Both the position numbers and the translations under genes were made by a program. From assembly GCA_963457665.1 (NCBI GenBank), contig OY735211.1, forward strand, positions 35,083,747 through 35,147,746: a stretch of DNA of 64,000 nucleotides. Reading direction: 5' to 3'. The DNA is from Thysanoteuthis rhombus (taxonomy: Eukaryota; Mollusca; Cephalopoda; Oegopsida; Thysanoteuthidae). Position 1 is the first letter of the stretch, and each line of letters opens with the position of its first letter. This document shows, one piece after another, positions 45,023 through 58,175 of this stretch. A model generated the notes under the pieces. The model was not told the origin of the DNA and did not search any database. It was given only the letters and a program-made list of their open reading frames with translations.

Positions 45023-47280
45023 AGAAATTGCAATGTGTGACAAAGGAGTTTTCAATGTTTATTTTTTCTTCTGTCAATATAATTGAAGTATTAACTGTTT
45101 CAAGTGTATTTGTATGATATTCAGTCTCATATCTGCACTTGCCTAATTGGTATTATGGTAAAAGTATTAGTTCACTTCTTTTTTATTCATATTTTTATTA
45201 TTATATTCTCTAATCATGTTTAAATGATATTAACACTCATATTCTTTTATAATTCTTGACTTAATTACAATGTATTTAAGATTAGTGTTATGTGGAAGTT
45301 TGCAATGATTATTCTTTTATTGAGAATACTGTATCTTTTGTAAATAGAAAGATATGTAAGATTTCAAACTTGATTTGTTGAAGGTTTCTAGCATGAGAAT
45401 CCTAAAACATTTATTTTTATTCAACGTTTTATGAATGGTCTTGTCAATTTAAAAAAATGTTTTTTTTTCCCATTTAATGTTACTCTCAGGGTAGATTTGA
45501 ACTGCTGCATCAATCTTATTTCAATTATTTCCTTGCTATTTGCTCTACATTTCATGTGTGTATTTTTTCCCTTTAAAAAAAAAATTCTTGATCCTAACAT
45601 ATTGTGAAAAATTTTAAAAAATATTTTTGTAGTATTTTTTTTCTTTTTTGTAAAATAAAATAATATCAAATAGCCACATTGGCCAATGTGTAAAGTTTGT
45701 TTGCTGGTTTAGGTCAAGGGTTAAAGCAATGAACTGGTAGCAATGAGGTCTAATACTCTAATGTAAGTACTCTTTAATTGTATTTGGTACAACAAACTTA
45801 TCAAGAAAGATAAAGATCTTTCCGACCTTATTTTCCATGTAATTCATGTTGTAGAATTGTTTATAAGCTGCTGTTACAATAGCCTCTGAATTTTTAAACT
45901 TAGGAGATTAAAATCAATTTTGCTCAATGTAGTCATTTTATGTTTTCTAAAATATTGCATGCAATAAAGAAAAATTGGAAAAAAAACTTCATATTGATGA
46001 AACTGAAAAGTTATCCATTCTTATTTATAATAAATTTGTAATATCACTTTATTGGTACTTTTAAACATTCTAGCAGCATTTTCACTTACCCCTTGTTTCT
46101 GCTGTAAGATTTTTTTATTTTCAACTCAACTTAACCTTGCCTGAGATCAAATAACAAGCAAAGACATGTATATTTCTTGATTATATTTACAGCAAAAAGA
46201 GAATTTAAAAAATGCATGTCTGTTAATTGGTTAAGGACTTCCAACACAGCATTTAGCTGAATTAATCAATACTCATATATCTCTACATGGAGCTATTTAG
46301 ACTTTATTCCTTGCCTTTACCGTTGTCTCTAAATTAATATCATCGTTTCAAATATAGTGGCCTTTATTGATATATCAAATTCATGAAGGAAATCCTCGTT
46401 GTGCTATCCTGATCTTGAAAGCCAACCTTTGCCCTCCTCTATTTGCGGATTTATTCCATGTTTTTGTTTTTTGTCTTTTTCTACAAGGGGAGGTAACTTG
46501 TTAAATGACACTAAACTTCAAAAAATAAAAATAAAAGGCAATAAAAAATTTTATGTCAATATGAATTAATTTTCAGTGAAAAAAAGAGTCAGATTGCTAG
46601 GTTTCCATTGAGTTTTGGTCTTTTGAAATTGTATGGCCTCTGAAGTAACCATTTCTCTTCTATGTAATTATTTTCTTTCTGTTTTGGATACATAATATTT
46701 ACCTCAACAAATAACATTTTTCTTCTTTGTTTTAATTGTTAAGATTCAAAGAAAATATATGTATGGGAATAAAAGATTTTGAATTGAATGTAAACTTGTT
46801 TCATCTATTATCAGTTTTAATTTATGTCCAAATTTCTTAGCTAAAGCATTGTCATTGTTACGAATTTTTGACTAGTTTTTCTCTCTTATCATTTCATTGT
46901 TTTTATTGAAATACTTAGGTTGTTTTCACATACGCCACTGTTGAGTCAGCAGCATGAATGAAGCTTATTCTTTATTTCCGACCCATATTACTTCACTGTT
47001 TTATAAAACCGACCTTATTAAACATCCAGTTAATTATCTCCCTTATTATCACTGTCCCCATTAAAGGATCTTTTTTCTTTTTTTTTTCTCTTAACAATCG
47101 GCCACTTCCATCTCCTCTAATATTCAAAATAGTCATTCTGTGATCATACTGAATTGCCATTGTTTCTATATTCCTAAATCTCTTTCTTCTGATGACATCA
47201 TGACTGAATGATTTTCATTAAGAGGCAAAACAAACAATTATGAACAGAATCCTGTGGTTTTCATAATGAAGAAGTATCTA
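45023..47280. other. no supported gene
   Basis: AT-rich DNA; short open frames have no domains and no strong splice context. Confidence 0.4.
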
Positions 47281-47282
47281 CT

Positions 47283-47485
47283 TATATAATGTACAGTGGT
47301 TTTCTTTCTCTCTCTCTCTCTCTCACAATGGACACTTCCAGTTAGAGGTAACTATTTTGCCGATAAAGATATTTCCTATCCACTATTTGAAACAATGGAC
47401 TTTTTTACTGAAACAAATTCGGTAGTTTCTTTACAAAAAAGAAAATATGATATCATAGAAATTCAAACATATTTCATGGGGATTA
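47283..47485 (+). repeat. interspersed repeat R7, copy
   Basis: After a (CT)n run at 47309-47334 come AAAGATATTTCCTATCCAC and TTTGAAACAATGGACTTTT. These parallel AAAAATATCTCATACCCACC and TTTGAAACAATGGTCTTTTC at 54.19-54.24 kb. Confidence 0.5.
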
Positions 47486-47519
47486 ACTAGTGTTATATAT
47501 AAACTATTTATTTCTACTT

Positions 47520-47690
47520 TTATATCTACATTTGTTCCAAATTGTTTCAGACAATTCAGTTTCTTCTTTGTGTCCTTGACATTATTTAAACAAGGTTTTG
47601 GCTGATCCATTCTACAGCCTTCTGCAGGTATACTGTCTGTATGGAAAGAGTTGGGTCTCTTTTTCAGATAGTGTAAAGCCAAAAAGGAAA
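47520..47690 (-). repeat. interspersed repeat R6, copy
   Basis: The minus strand carries GTCAAGGACACAAAGAAGAA and an open stretch reading GCRMDQPKPCLNNVKDTKKK. It is related to 40.20-40.36 kb. Class unknown. Confidence 0.45.
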
Positions 47691-48485
47691 AAAAAAGATA
47701 GTAAACCGAAATTTCAAAGCCATGAAAGCAACAATGCTTGTTACATCAATTATTCTTTTTTCCCAGCTACTGCGTAGGTTGTTCCTATTTCTTAAGTTTA
47801 GATGTTTTTAGTGATGGACATAGTATGCATCTCAGATTTTTTTATTTTCTTAAGGCCTGGACTAACACCATTTGCTCTATATACCTTGCCAAAGAAAGAA
47901 ATACTTTCAGATTTGATTCCTGCATTTTGAAAACAGGACTTAGTCGCTACTCGCATGACTGTTGTAAAACCCAAGTTTATTTCTTCAGTTTTATTCAGAC
48001 ATTGAACATAGGACGTGGCAACACATAAAACTGTAATTAGAAAGTATTAACCAAGTCTGGAAGAGGCAATTATTTACATTACGACGGCGCCATATTTTGA
48101 AATATAAAACCCTGTAAAAAAGGCAGACAAGCAAAATAAGTCTAGTTGAATACAAAACTTGCTAAATAAAGTTGTTAGCATGAAATCAGGAAAGGAACAT
48201 AGTTGACCTCAACAAAGCTGATAATGATTCTTGCATGTCAGCCTGGATATACTTTCCTTTATTTAATTTTTTTTAATCAGGAAACCTGGGTATAAGTTAT
48301 TAGCACTAATCTATTAACTATTTGATAACTCACAAGAAGGAACATTTTAAATGTAACAGTTATATCAAAATCATTATTGCTTGCTAATGCAAGAGGACTA
48401 GATGTATAATGGCTGACCATCTCTAGTATAGTAAGCAATACATTACTAAACTCAAACATGCATACATGGATTGGCATAATGGAGT
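47691..48485. other. no gene seen
   Basis: AT-rich; no domain-bearing frame. Confidence 0.4.
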
Positions 48486-48489
48486 CTTA

Positions 48490-49960
48490 TTATCAGTACA
48501 ATAAGCATCCCTTTTGCAAGGAACCAGTGACTCATCTACTGAAGTAATTGGTTCAATTTCATCTTGTGTTTTGCTATGGTCAGCAATCTCTGAGGTTGTT
48601 GGTTAAGATTGAATCTTGAATTTCACACGATCTGTTCTGTAAATGACCCACTGGGACTCGATCTCCAAGTTACACTGTTGTCTCTGTGCTATTACAAAAA
48701 TCAAACATGAACACAAAGAATATTAACCCAAATGAGTTCTGCCTCTTCTACTATAAATTTGTACTTTGATTGTTTGACACAATACTTCAGAAGAACCACT
48801 CCAGCTGAGGACAACCATGTTGGAACAGAGCATTCACTCGTAGATTGTGCTAGAGAAATTAGGTAATCATTCATGTGGAGTAGATGCTGAAAGCAGAGTA
48901 CAATGCATCCTGTAGAATAATGAGTTGTAGGCAAGTGTCGTGAACCAATTGCAACGTTAATCCATTGTATCATTCATGCAGCCCTTTGCTGTAAGGTTTA
49001 TAAGGGGTGATTCGACAAGTGAAAATTCTAGGACTATACAAAAAGATTCTCTTACCTGAGTACCAGAAGGAAGTGCCTTAGTCTGAATGTATGCACATAG
49101 ACATACCAAAGACAGCAAATGGCTGGATGAAGCATTGGATCACTGATTGAGATAACCCGTCAGGATGAGCAAAAATGAGAGAATTAGTCTATTATGGTAA
49201 GTATATATTGGTTAGGAGAGGATGATGGCAGAGGTCCTTCAAAGTAAATACTGAGTTTCTTGAATGGTATGGATGCCCTCACTTGATATACATCAGGCCA
49301 ATGAAACCATAGTTCGCACTTGGCCCAAATAGGGCACAAAGTTGAAATTATTTTTACGCCTCTAACAAAGAATAGTAGATTTCTGGCTCTGACAACACAC
49401 GTAATGCCTGGCTGAGAAAGTGATTTGTGCAATTTCACTAATACATCAGATCAGAATGCCCTAGACAATGCATCTGCAGTAATATTTTCCTTTCCTGGGC
49501 AGTACTTTATATCGAAACTATAGCAGATAAGTTCAATTCTTCATTTTTGAATTTTATCATTCTTAATTTTACCAGACTGCCTGAAATCAAACATGAATGC
49601 AACTGATTTCTTATCAGTAAGAAGGGTAAAGTGGCATCCGCTTAGTGGAGGCTCTGCACAAGAGGAGACTCTACCTATCACATATGCCTCCTTTTCTATT
49701 GTGAAGTGTTTTTGTTTGCTAGCATTTAATATTCTTGAAAAGAGAGCCACTGGTCTACCAGTTAGATTCAAGATGGCAGTGGTAGTGTGATCAGAGATAT
49801 CTGTCTCTACAACAAAAGGAATGGTTCCATCAATAGAATGCCTCGCAGCATCTTCTATTTCAGCTTTCAAGCATTCACATGCTTTCTCAGAAATCTTGGG
49901 TAGTGGAAAATTCTTGGCTTGTGCGAGAAGGACAACCTTTTCAGAATATCTTGCTATACA
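48490..49960 (-). mobile_element. Ty3-type LTR retrotransposon remnant (RNase H and integrase)
   Basis: The minus strand reads the downstream half of a Ty3/gypsy-type pol in order. At 49541-49870 is an RNase H-type region (TIPFVVETDISDHTTTAILN, then PVALFSRILNASKQKHFTIE, then LLTDKKSVAFMF). Next is YCPGKENITADALSRA near 49450-49500. An integrase zinc-finger region with some of its His/Cys residues lost follows (LHKSLSQPGI to CPIWAKC). The integrase core follows in broken frames (FGMSMCIHSD, ITPYKP), and a C-terminal part near 48.7-48.8 kb reads SVPTWLSSAGVVLLK. Frames shift several times and stops intervene, so it is dead. Gag, protease, the main RT palm and LTRs were not found. Confidence 0.85.
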
Positions 49961-50159
49961 TCAGGAATAGTATGAGAACATATCTAGTATTTACCTAATA
50001 TACCTAAAATTTGAACACAGTTTTCCTCTGTTTATATACAACTTCCTTTTTATCATCATTCAAAAACTCATGGTAGCAATTAAACCATATTTCACCACAC
50101 ACCGTTTCACTAACACTGCCATCCACAATTCATTGCCACAATAACCAAAGACTTAATCC
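49961..50159. other. spacer between TE remnants
   Basis: No recognisable feature. Confidence 0.4.
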
Positions 50160-51140
50160 AATTGGATCATCATCATCAGGTCAAGAAGTCTTTTCAGATG
50201 TACCAGACACATTCCCTCCACCTTGTTCAGTCCTCCATCTCAGAAGGGAGATTCTGTGGAAGTCATCCAATGTCATCTGCCAGTTGATCAATGTATGTAT
50301 GTTGGGGTCTGCCAACTGAGGTCGTTCCCTGTGATGAATGCTCTAACTATATATCACTTGAAAGATCATCTTAGTTGTGACAATAATGACCAGCAAAGCA
50401 AAGTCTCCTCTCCCTTGTAGAGATTGTAATTGGAGCAAGACGTCCATATAAACACTTTTATATCTGGTGTTTTTTCAACTGATGTTGAGAACAGCTCAGT
50501 ACTCTTATGTATGCACCATCCAAACCAACTTATTGTTGCTTACTTAGTGTCCAATTTCCAGCGCTGTGAAGATAGATTCAACATTGGCTCCTAAGAACTC
50601 TCTTTTCAGCTTATTGAGAAGTGGTAATTTCCAGATTTTGTTCTGTTCTTATAGTTTGTCCCAGGCTTTTTCTTTGTGAATCTCAATGTCTCTTTTGGTA
50701 GAATACTGCTTAGATACACAAATTCATTGATTGATTTTTCAATCTTTCCATTAAGTTACTTAATTTCAACTTCTTGGTTGTAGCTAATGAATTCTGTTTT
50801 TCCTGCATTGATATAGCCAATTCCCCTGGTTGCACTTCGATACAGTGAAGCAATCTGGTCATTTCATTGATAGACTATGCCAATGATTCTGCTTTGCTTT
50901 CAAATACTATGTCAGTGATGGTTTGGGCAAGGGATTGTGGGCTCCTTGCTCTTGCTAGAGTGAAGCCAAGATTTTTGTTGAGGTCTGCAAATGTTCTGAG
51001 AGCATAGTCCAGACAGATGACAAGGATGAATGGAGCTATTGCATCTACTGGAAGAACACCTATCACAAGGTTGAAAAACTCTCCATCAGGTGAACTGACC
51101 ATGGAACGTTGACATTTTTTTTTTTTTTTGTGGGATGCCA
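50160..51140 (-). mobile_element. LINE reverse transcriptase, 3' half
   Basis: On the minus strand, SMVSSPDGEFFNLVIGVLPV then IAPFILVICLDYALR is the RT block normally reading GV-QGD-x-P-x-LF. It is followed by thumb-region text with stops, then RLCFAGHYC and GTTSVGRPQHTYIDQLADDI near the end, and a GATGATGATGAT tail at about 50.17 kb. The catalytic YADD region is lost or replaced. Coding sense on the other side of 51.15 kb is on the + strand, suggesting a 5' inversion. Confidence 0.8.
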
Positions 51141-51239
51141 TAGGCTAGGAATATATCTCCTCGAGTTAAATTGAGTTAGAGGCCTTAGGAAAGCAAACAA
51201 ACAGGAGAATAGCTATCAGGTTGTTCACTTGGATTCCAA

Positions 51240-51890
51240 TTCTGAAACAAGAACAAAATCAGTTACATCCCAGCAGAAAAAAAGCAACACCATCAGTAAA
51301 ATCTCAGATGAAACCAAGATCCTTGTGGAAAAATGCTGACATCACAAGCCACTGAAGACAACAAGAGAAAACATTGAAGAAACTGGACTAAACAAAATCA
51401 TCCAAGAGAAGATAAAAGAAGATACACAACAGAAGTCATCAAAACCATTCTCAAAAAAAGAAAGAACACATATAATTAGTGTGCTTGAAGAAAATAGAGA
51501 CTTAACAATGGACAGGGACTGAATTGTCAAACGTGCCTAAGAATTCTACAAAAATTTCCATTTCTCCGAACAAGGGACCCAGAACAATGAACAAAATATT
51601 CAATCTGTGAGTAACCGGTCAAAGATTTCCCAGAAGTTACTCCATGTGTGGTGAAGCTAGCCATCAAACAAACAAAGATAGAGAAAAACCCATGGACCAG
51701 ATAGCATCACCATCAACCAACTCAAAAAAGCTGATAAAGTAATCCCTGTGAAACTAGCCATTCTATCCAACTTATGCTTCAAACTAAGCAACGTCCTGGA
51801 AGATTGGAACAGCACCGTCTTAATGCTGTTATATAAAAAAAAGGAACTATCCGAATCACCAAAACACTATTGACCATTTCTATTTGTTAA
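51240..51890 (+). mobile_element. LINE reverse transcriptase, 5' segment in opposite orientation
   Basis: The + strand holds EFYKNFHFSEQ-like text, then HGPDSITINQLKKADKVIP near 51.69 kb and LLYKKKELSESPKHY near 51.83 kb. These are the N-terminal RT blocks (K-x-PGPDGI and LLHKKGD-x-NYRPI types). Several stops break the frame. It lies head to head with the 3' half at 50.16-51.14 kb, so the two may be one element inverted during insertion. I cannot prove they are the same family. Confidence 0.7.
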
Positions 51891-52610
51891 ATTAACTAAA
51901 AGAGAAAGCAGCAGAATTAAAAATGCTTTTAAAAAGGTTTATTGAACTAACAAAACCACACCATCTTGTTCAAGAGCATAAGTCAAGTTAGAGGTTATTT
52001 ATACAAGCTCAAGGGAGATAATTGTAGTAGAAGCTGCAGTAGTAATCAAGGAAGCTCTATTCATTATAGATTCTTCACATAGAAAATAATACCAAGTGTA
52101 TAACTTAATGTAAATATATATTTAATATCACCACAGCTGCTTTGTCTCAAAAATATATTTTGGCTGCTTATGTGCTCAAGATTTTGAATTGTCTATAATC
52201 ATTTTTTTGTGGTAGCATTTGGTCTTCAGTCATTTATCAAACCTTCTTACATATAGTGAGATCTTCATTGAATGAAGAGCTAAAAGCAATTTGTAATATT
52301 CAGATTAACATAGCATTGTTTCAATCATTTCAAGACTAATCTATTAAGGTACTTAATGCCTATATTAAAATGAAACCTCAGTATATATACGTCTCAAGTG
52401 TCTCAATAGGATCAAACTCATACAATATTCATTTATCTTAAAATGCTATATACTTTGGTCATTATTAAGTTTTACTTCTCTTTATTCTCATTTCCAGTTA
52501 TAAGTATTCTTAAAACATCTAAATCTATAACTGGATACTCAAGATAGATACAGACTTTTAAGATTTAGTTCGCAATAAATTCTCTCAATCGTGATGTCTG
52601 GAATGGTTTT
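51891..52610. other. no gene seen
   Basis: AT-rich; no LTR or exon identified. Confidence 0.4.
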
Positions 52611-52614
52611 TATA

Positions 52615-52780
52615 AGAAACAATAAACTGCCAACCAAAACCATCCACTGGTCAGCATAAGTTCTTCAGTTTTTAAGTGATTCTGCTTGCCTTACTATCTA
52701 TCTAAGAATGTGTCACTTGTACAGGCTGCACCAGTGTAGCTACAGGGCTAAGATTTCAAACATTTCCTCATTTAGCAGAC
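52615..52780 (+). repeat. interspersed repeat R3, short copy
   Basis: CAACCAAAACCATCCACTGG, GTTCTTCAGTTTTTAAGTGA and GGGCTAAGATTTCAAACATT follow the R3 order. A TTA-triplet microsatellite lies directly downstream, at 52.79-52.83 kb. Confidence 0.65.
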
Positions 52781-55640
52781 TTGTTGTTATTATTATTATT
52801 ATAATCATTATAATTATTATTACTATTATTTAGAAACTTGTGTGTTAGTGTATATCAAGGTGAAAGAGTTTTTTTTATATTAATGAAAGACCATTTTATC
52901 AAATGTTTCAGTTATGGGAAAATTCTTGTGATAATGTCCTGATATAAACTTAAATGTGATGTTGGGATGATAAGTCTGGATTTCTATTTATAGACTTATG
53001 TGACCATGATATCATGTGTAGGCTTTCTTAAATAAATACATCAAAACTTTCATTCACTTTAATGATTATACATGTATAGTGACATAGTGAATACTAAAAG
53101 TATATGTATATATTCATCAGAAATTATTTTACTTTTTTGCTTGCCAAATTATATTATTTTGCTTAATAACTGCCGGTTTGGGTGAATTAGTTTCTGTCAT
53201 AAAAAGAAAAAAAATTGTTAGATGAATGGAAATCAGATGGTGTTTAATTCACTTTCGTTTTAGAAAGCGATTTTAGTGACTTGGAGGGTTTTTTTTTTAC
53301 ACTCTCGAAAGAAAAGTGTTAAATGTGCATACACTGCTTAACAGAAAATAGTCATTCTTCCATTCACTCCCAACACTGACAAGATATATCCTTCTTATTC
53401 TCCTCTCCTCTCTACGAATGGTACACAGTCCTCATTCACTCTGCAATTAAACAGTTTTCCATCAGTGCCAAGCTGAAAAAAGCATACGCAAAATGTGTCC
53501 ATTTTACCATGAATTTACATGGCAAATCAACCCTCCACACCCCCCCCCCCCGAAAGAAAAAAATGAATAAAAATAAAAATGAAAATAATAATAATGAATA
53601 AATAAATCAAGAATTTTAAAAAATAAAAATAATATATCTGGGGTTATTTTCAAAAAACAATTTTCATTTACAGACAGACTTTTGATGGGTTTTAATAAGA
53701 TTTGTAAATGCCTTGCGAATTATTCTAATAGGTTAATATATCTATTGCAAATATGATATAAGAGTAGGATTTTTCACATAAATATGTTAAATCTCTTATT
53801 CACTATAATGATTATGCATATAATGACACAACAAATAGTTGAAAAATAAGGTAATGTCTTCCTCTTATAAGGTTTTACTGACAGCTCACGGGGAAATCCT
53901 TCTGACTTGTCGTGTCATAAAATCCTAGTCAGAATCCCCTGTCTTTTGGTGACAGGTGGCTTTCATTCCTCCTGTCTACCCACAATGCAACGGGTGCGTT
54001 TAAAGGCTGATTCCTACCCGTTCAATGTGTAGTTTCATCCAAACCACAACATATTTAGCCTGTGAACATTTATAACAGATATATTATTAAATTCAAAATT
54101 AGACCATCTACTCGTATAATGAGCTGTGGGATTTTCTTGATCCCTTTTCGTAACCATGGTCTCATCTCCTTGAAGATAAGAATTTCATTGATAAAAATAT
54201 CTCATACCCACCTTTTGAAACAATGGTCTTTTCTGGAGAAACTTCAGCAGTTTTTTCTTTTTATTATATATTTAACCTGGATTTCCCATAGGCGATGTGA
54301 GTTCTAGTCTCAACGAGAGCTTAATTTTTATTTCTGATCTGTGCTGTTTACTCACTGCCATGAATCGATGACCTGTGTTAAGCTGTGAATAGTAATCAAA
54401 AATTGATAATGATTGTTCAGTAGTTGTAGAAATTTAAATGTATGCGTGAATTTTTTCATGGGAATTAACTTGTAATTGAATATTTAATCAGTGTTCGGCT
54501 AGAAAATATACACAAAATAATAACTCAATTCAATATATAATAGCTCTCTATTACTGACTGTTGGACTTAGTACAGGAGTTGAAGGTCATTCACAAGGCTA
54601 TGAATCAATGGAAATCACCTTCATAACATCAATCTTTGAAAATGGATTTTGATGAATTGAGTTATGAATTTTTTTACCTAGAAGAAAATCTATACCAGCA
54701 GAGATTCCTGGCTTTACCCTGGGGGAAAATAACTTCAAATTTGATAACACAGTGAAAAATATGTTCTTAAATAGATTTTTTTCACTCAACACAGCTCATC
54801 GGAAAAAGATTATTATATTGATGAAATTAAGCTATTTTAATCCCAAATTTACCTCTGCTGAAATCCAATTATCATGGAAGTCATTACCACTTATAGTATC
54901 TTATTTTGCCTCGATTATCCCCATGTACATATTCATCTCCAAAAACGTAATTGTTTGGCTGCAAAATGGCTGGAAAAATGAAATTTGAATCCAATTTACC
55001 AAAATTTTAGCAATCAGACTGATTATTCTGCAAGGAAAATCAGGAAGAAAGGGTTTCACTGCATTCAAGAATAAATACAAAAGTTATTCATTGAATAAAA
55101 CAATTATTTTTATAATGTTCAGGCTTGATTTCTAGGTTACAATGGCTATAAGTTAAGGTTACTTCACCCTGATGTATAAAAGCATGAATAAGGTTTTCTG
55201 TTGAGCATTATCAAGATAACTTTAGATTGAGAGAAATCTTAAAAAAAGAGTTGCTATTCGAGTTTCTCTTGACTTAAAGTCTCACTGAGAGGTTCACTTG
55301 GTTTAAAAATGGTTTGTCTCACTTTCAGAAGAACCGGTTACTGAATAACTGATATAGATGAGAAAGAAAGACAATAGAAAATGTTCCTTTTGTTCTTTAA
55401 TACTAGTTTGTCTTTGAAAAAAAAAATCATCTATTTGAATTTCTATGCGATGACCTTTTTAGAAAGTAAACTACTGATTTCTTTTCAGTAGGAGAGTACA
55501 TTGTTTCAAATGATAGGTAGGAGATATTTTTATCGAAAAAATTGTTCCCATTAAGTGGAACAGTCCATTGTTACAGAAAGAGAAACAGAAACACACTGTT
55601 CATTATTATAAAAGATGTGTGTTTGTGGAGTCTCCTCAAG
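52781..55640. other. no supported gene; one R7 copy
   Basis: AT-rich, with a C-run of about 12 at 53.54 kb and A-rich tracts. The second R7 copy lies at about 54.16-54.26 kb. No exon recognised. Confidence 0.45.
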
Positions 55641-55689
55641 TCTCCATCTCTCTTCTCAGTATTCTCACCACCCACAGAAGTACTGTGGT

Positions 55690-56110
55690 CTGCACTATCT
55701 CACCAGATGTCTGGTGGTCATTGCCAAAGGCTGACGGCCATGAGGCTTCCCCAGGTGTCTAGCCCTCCTCAGTAGTGCTGTAGTTTGTGCTGTCCCAACC
55801 TTCCCCCACTTGCCTAACACTATGGAAATGTTCTTAAGAGCTGTTATGCCATTTCCAAAGATTGGAGGTTGTTAGTCTGTTATTTTCAGGACCCTCCTCA
55901 GTATTCTTGCAGATCTCAATAGTGCTGTGGTTTACATAGTCTAGTCCTTCCTCTTATCTCCTACAATCTGGACTTCAATGTCTTTGGCACTGTTCCAAGT
56001 GCACCTACTATTACTGTCACTACCCTAACCTTCATGTTCCGCACTTGTCATAGCTCCCGTACTAGATCCTGGTACTTTTCCTGTTTTTCACTCTCTTTCA
56101 TGTTCACTTT
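55690..56110 (-). mobile_element. LINE fragment, restriction-like-endonuclease type C-terminus
   Basis: The minus strand starts MKESEKQEKYQDLVREL, then VVTVIVGALGTVPKTLKSRL. After a frame change it continues toward ARILRRVL-like text, with further repeats downstream. The YQDL, VxPVVxGALGTxPK and ARILRxVL order is familiar from the C-terminus of non-LTR elements that carry a restriction-like endonuclease. There are several stops, and only this end is present. The upstream edge adjoins a TAT-triplet microsatellite at 56.12-56.15 kb. Confidence 0.65.
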
Positions 56111-56149
56111 GTGGTTATTATCATTATTATTATTATTATTATTATAGTC

Positions 56150-57260
56150 ATAGTAATACATTGTAGCATGGGTAAATTCTGCATGAGCTTATGAAAATAC
56201 AAATAATGAAGAATATCTAAACACTTTAAAATCATCAAATTCTGTATAAGTTAATATAGAATTTAATAATTTTAAAGGGTTTAAATATTCTTTAAAATTT
56301 TTATAATGAATCAATGTAAACCACATTTTGGTCCTCACAATGAATTTTTTTCCATCTAATAAGTGTGGATTTTTTTTGTTCATGGTATAATATAAGACAG
56401 AAAAAACAGCATCTTTTAATTTTTTTAGCTCTTAATTCTACCTGGATACAGATTTTGAATTCTGTGAAATTCAGAAAATATGATTTCTATGTAGAATTCA
56501 TTTTGTATGTTTACTAATTGTTTTTTACACTATAATTTTGACATGGTGGCCACTCCCTTTAGTTAGCTTGTAGTTGATGAGACAAATAAATATTCAAAAA
56601 TGAAATTTGCAATCATCATATAGTTTTGCTTCCAGACAGTAAAGTTGGACTCTTGTACAGAGAAAGAAAAGTATATGAGATGATATACAGTGTCCTGTAT
56701 TTGAAGAATCTAGGCCCAATGTCTGAGAAAGTCAAGATTTTTTTTCATCTGTTAGTCTTGGAAATAGATCTAAAGCAATTCTAATGAGTCTGTGCTGGTA
56801 CGCTTACTATGAGACCATCCCCTGGTTTACTGTATTTGATAATGTATCAAAAAAAATGTCTCAAAAGGTAAATGTTATCTTAATTATCTAACCCCTCATT
56901 AGCCAGAATTTATGAAGATGATAAATGAGAGAAATTCAGGGAAATACTTTTCAGAGAAGAAATATTCCATGATGGAAACAAAGAAGGGTCTTATATGCCA
57001 TCAAAAACTGTGAATTCTGAAGAAGCAGGCTGAATTCTGAACTTTTCCATTGATTTCTTCCTTTAGAAAAGTTGTTTTTTTCTTGATCTACTTACATCCC
57101 GAGATACTTGTTGTTTTTTTAACTCTCTATTTTCTTTCCTTCTTGTTATATAAAATAATTTTTATTGAATAAATTTTCATATTTTTCAAAATGACATTTT
57201 TGTCTCATTTTTTTCTTTTTTGAATATAAAGCAATCTAACATAGCCCTATCTGAAATAAG
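56150..57260. other. no gene seen
   Basis: AT-rich; no recognisable domain or RNA. Confidence 0.4.
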
Positions 57261-57653
57261 TACAGGATGTTTCATACAAGACACAACCTTATGGATAAGA
57301 AGGCAGAATTTTTGTGCACATAAATTTTATGCTACAATATTAGTTACATAGCAATGCTATACTCAGAGACAACAGTATTTAGCATTTGAAATGTTTGCAT
57401 CATGTACTAGTTCCATTCAAGCACCTATTCCTTTGTGGTATCTCAGCTATGTCATTTTCCAATTGAATAAAATGGATATGAATCTACATCCAGCCTAAAG
57501 GAAGTCACTTTCGACATCTATTGTAAAGTTGGCATGTATCTGTAATTAGCATCTCTTCCTAATTTGTACCTTCGAAAAATCGTTTTTAGATTTAAAATAG
57601 TTTAAATACAAGTTGTCAAAAAGATGATTGCATCGTTTTTGAAACACCCTGTA
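57261..57653. mobile_element. Tc1/mariner-type MITE, candidate
   Basis: The ends are inverted: TACAGGATGTTTCATACAAG at the left and TACAGGGTGTTTCAAAAACG read inward from the right. TA sits at each edge, as expected for a TA target. The flanks ATCTGAAAT are themselves inverted. No transposase was recognised inside. Confidence 0.65.
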
Positions 57654-57944
57654 TTTCAGATAAATCTGAGTGTCATGATGATTTAATTATGAATCACGAC
57701 TCTGAGAGAATGAAAAGGTCAAGTTCACAGCAAGCATGATATTAAACACATTTACAGTGAAATATTATCTTGATTTATTTTACAATGTGTTCAAATTTTT
57801 TGCCTTTGAAAATGTCAGTTATGATGACGGATCAAGAGTCTTTTATGCTTTGCCATTTGTACTTTACACAAAGATGCTTTTCAGGGAGCAACATACTATT
57901 AATTTTTGCATAGGTGCCTGCTGAAAAGTTATAGTTAACAAGCC

Positions 57945-58175
57945 AGTCTTGCAAAAAAGTAAGTTGTTCATATTGGGTGTTCTGTTATTCTGACCTTATG
58001 TCAGACTAAGCTAAGCTTGGTAAATATTTATAGAACATACTGCATTAGTACTTCCTGCAAGAAGATGGTTAGCAACCAAGTCTTACAGACTATTTGCTGG
58101 TATAGTAAGTTCTATCATCACTGGGAACTCAACTATACTAACCTTGTATCAGACTGAGCTTAGTATATACCAACT
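57945..58175 (+). repeat. SINE S3, two tandem copies
   Basis: The first copy reads GCCAGTCTTGCAAAAAAGTA, then GTCAGACTAAGCTAAGC. The second has GGTTAGCAACCAAGTCTTAC, then TGTATCAGACTGAGCTTAGT. Both match the copy at 17.9 kb. Confidence 0.6.
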
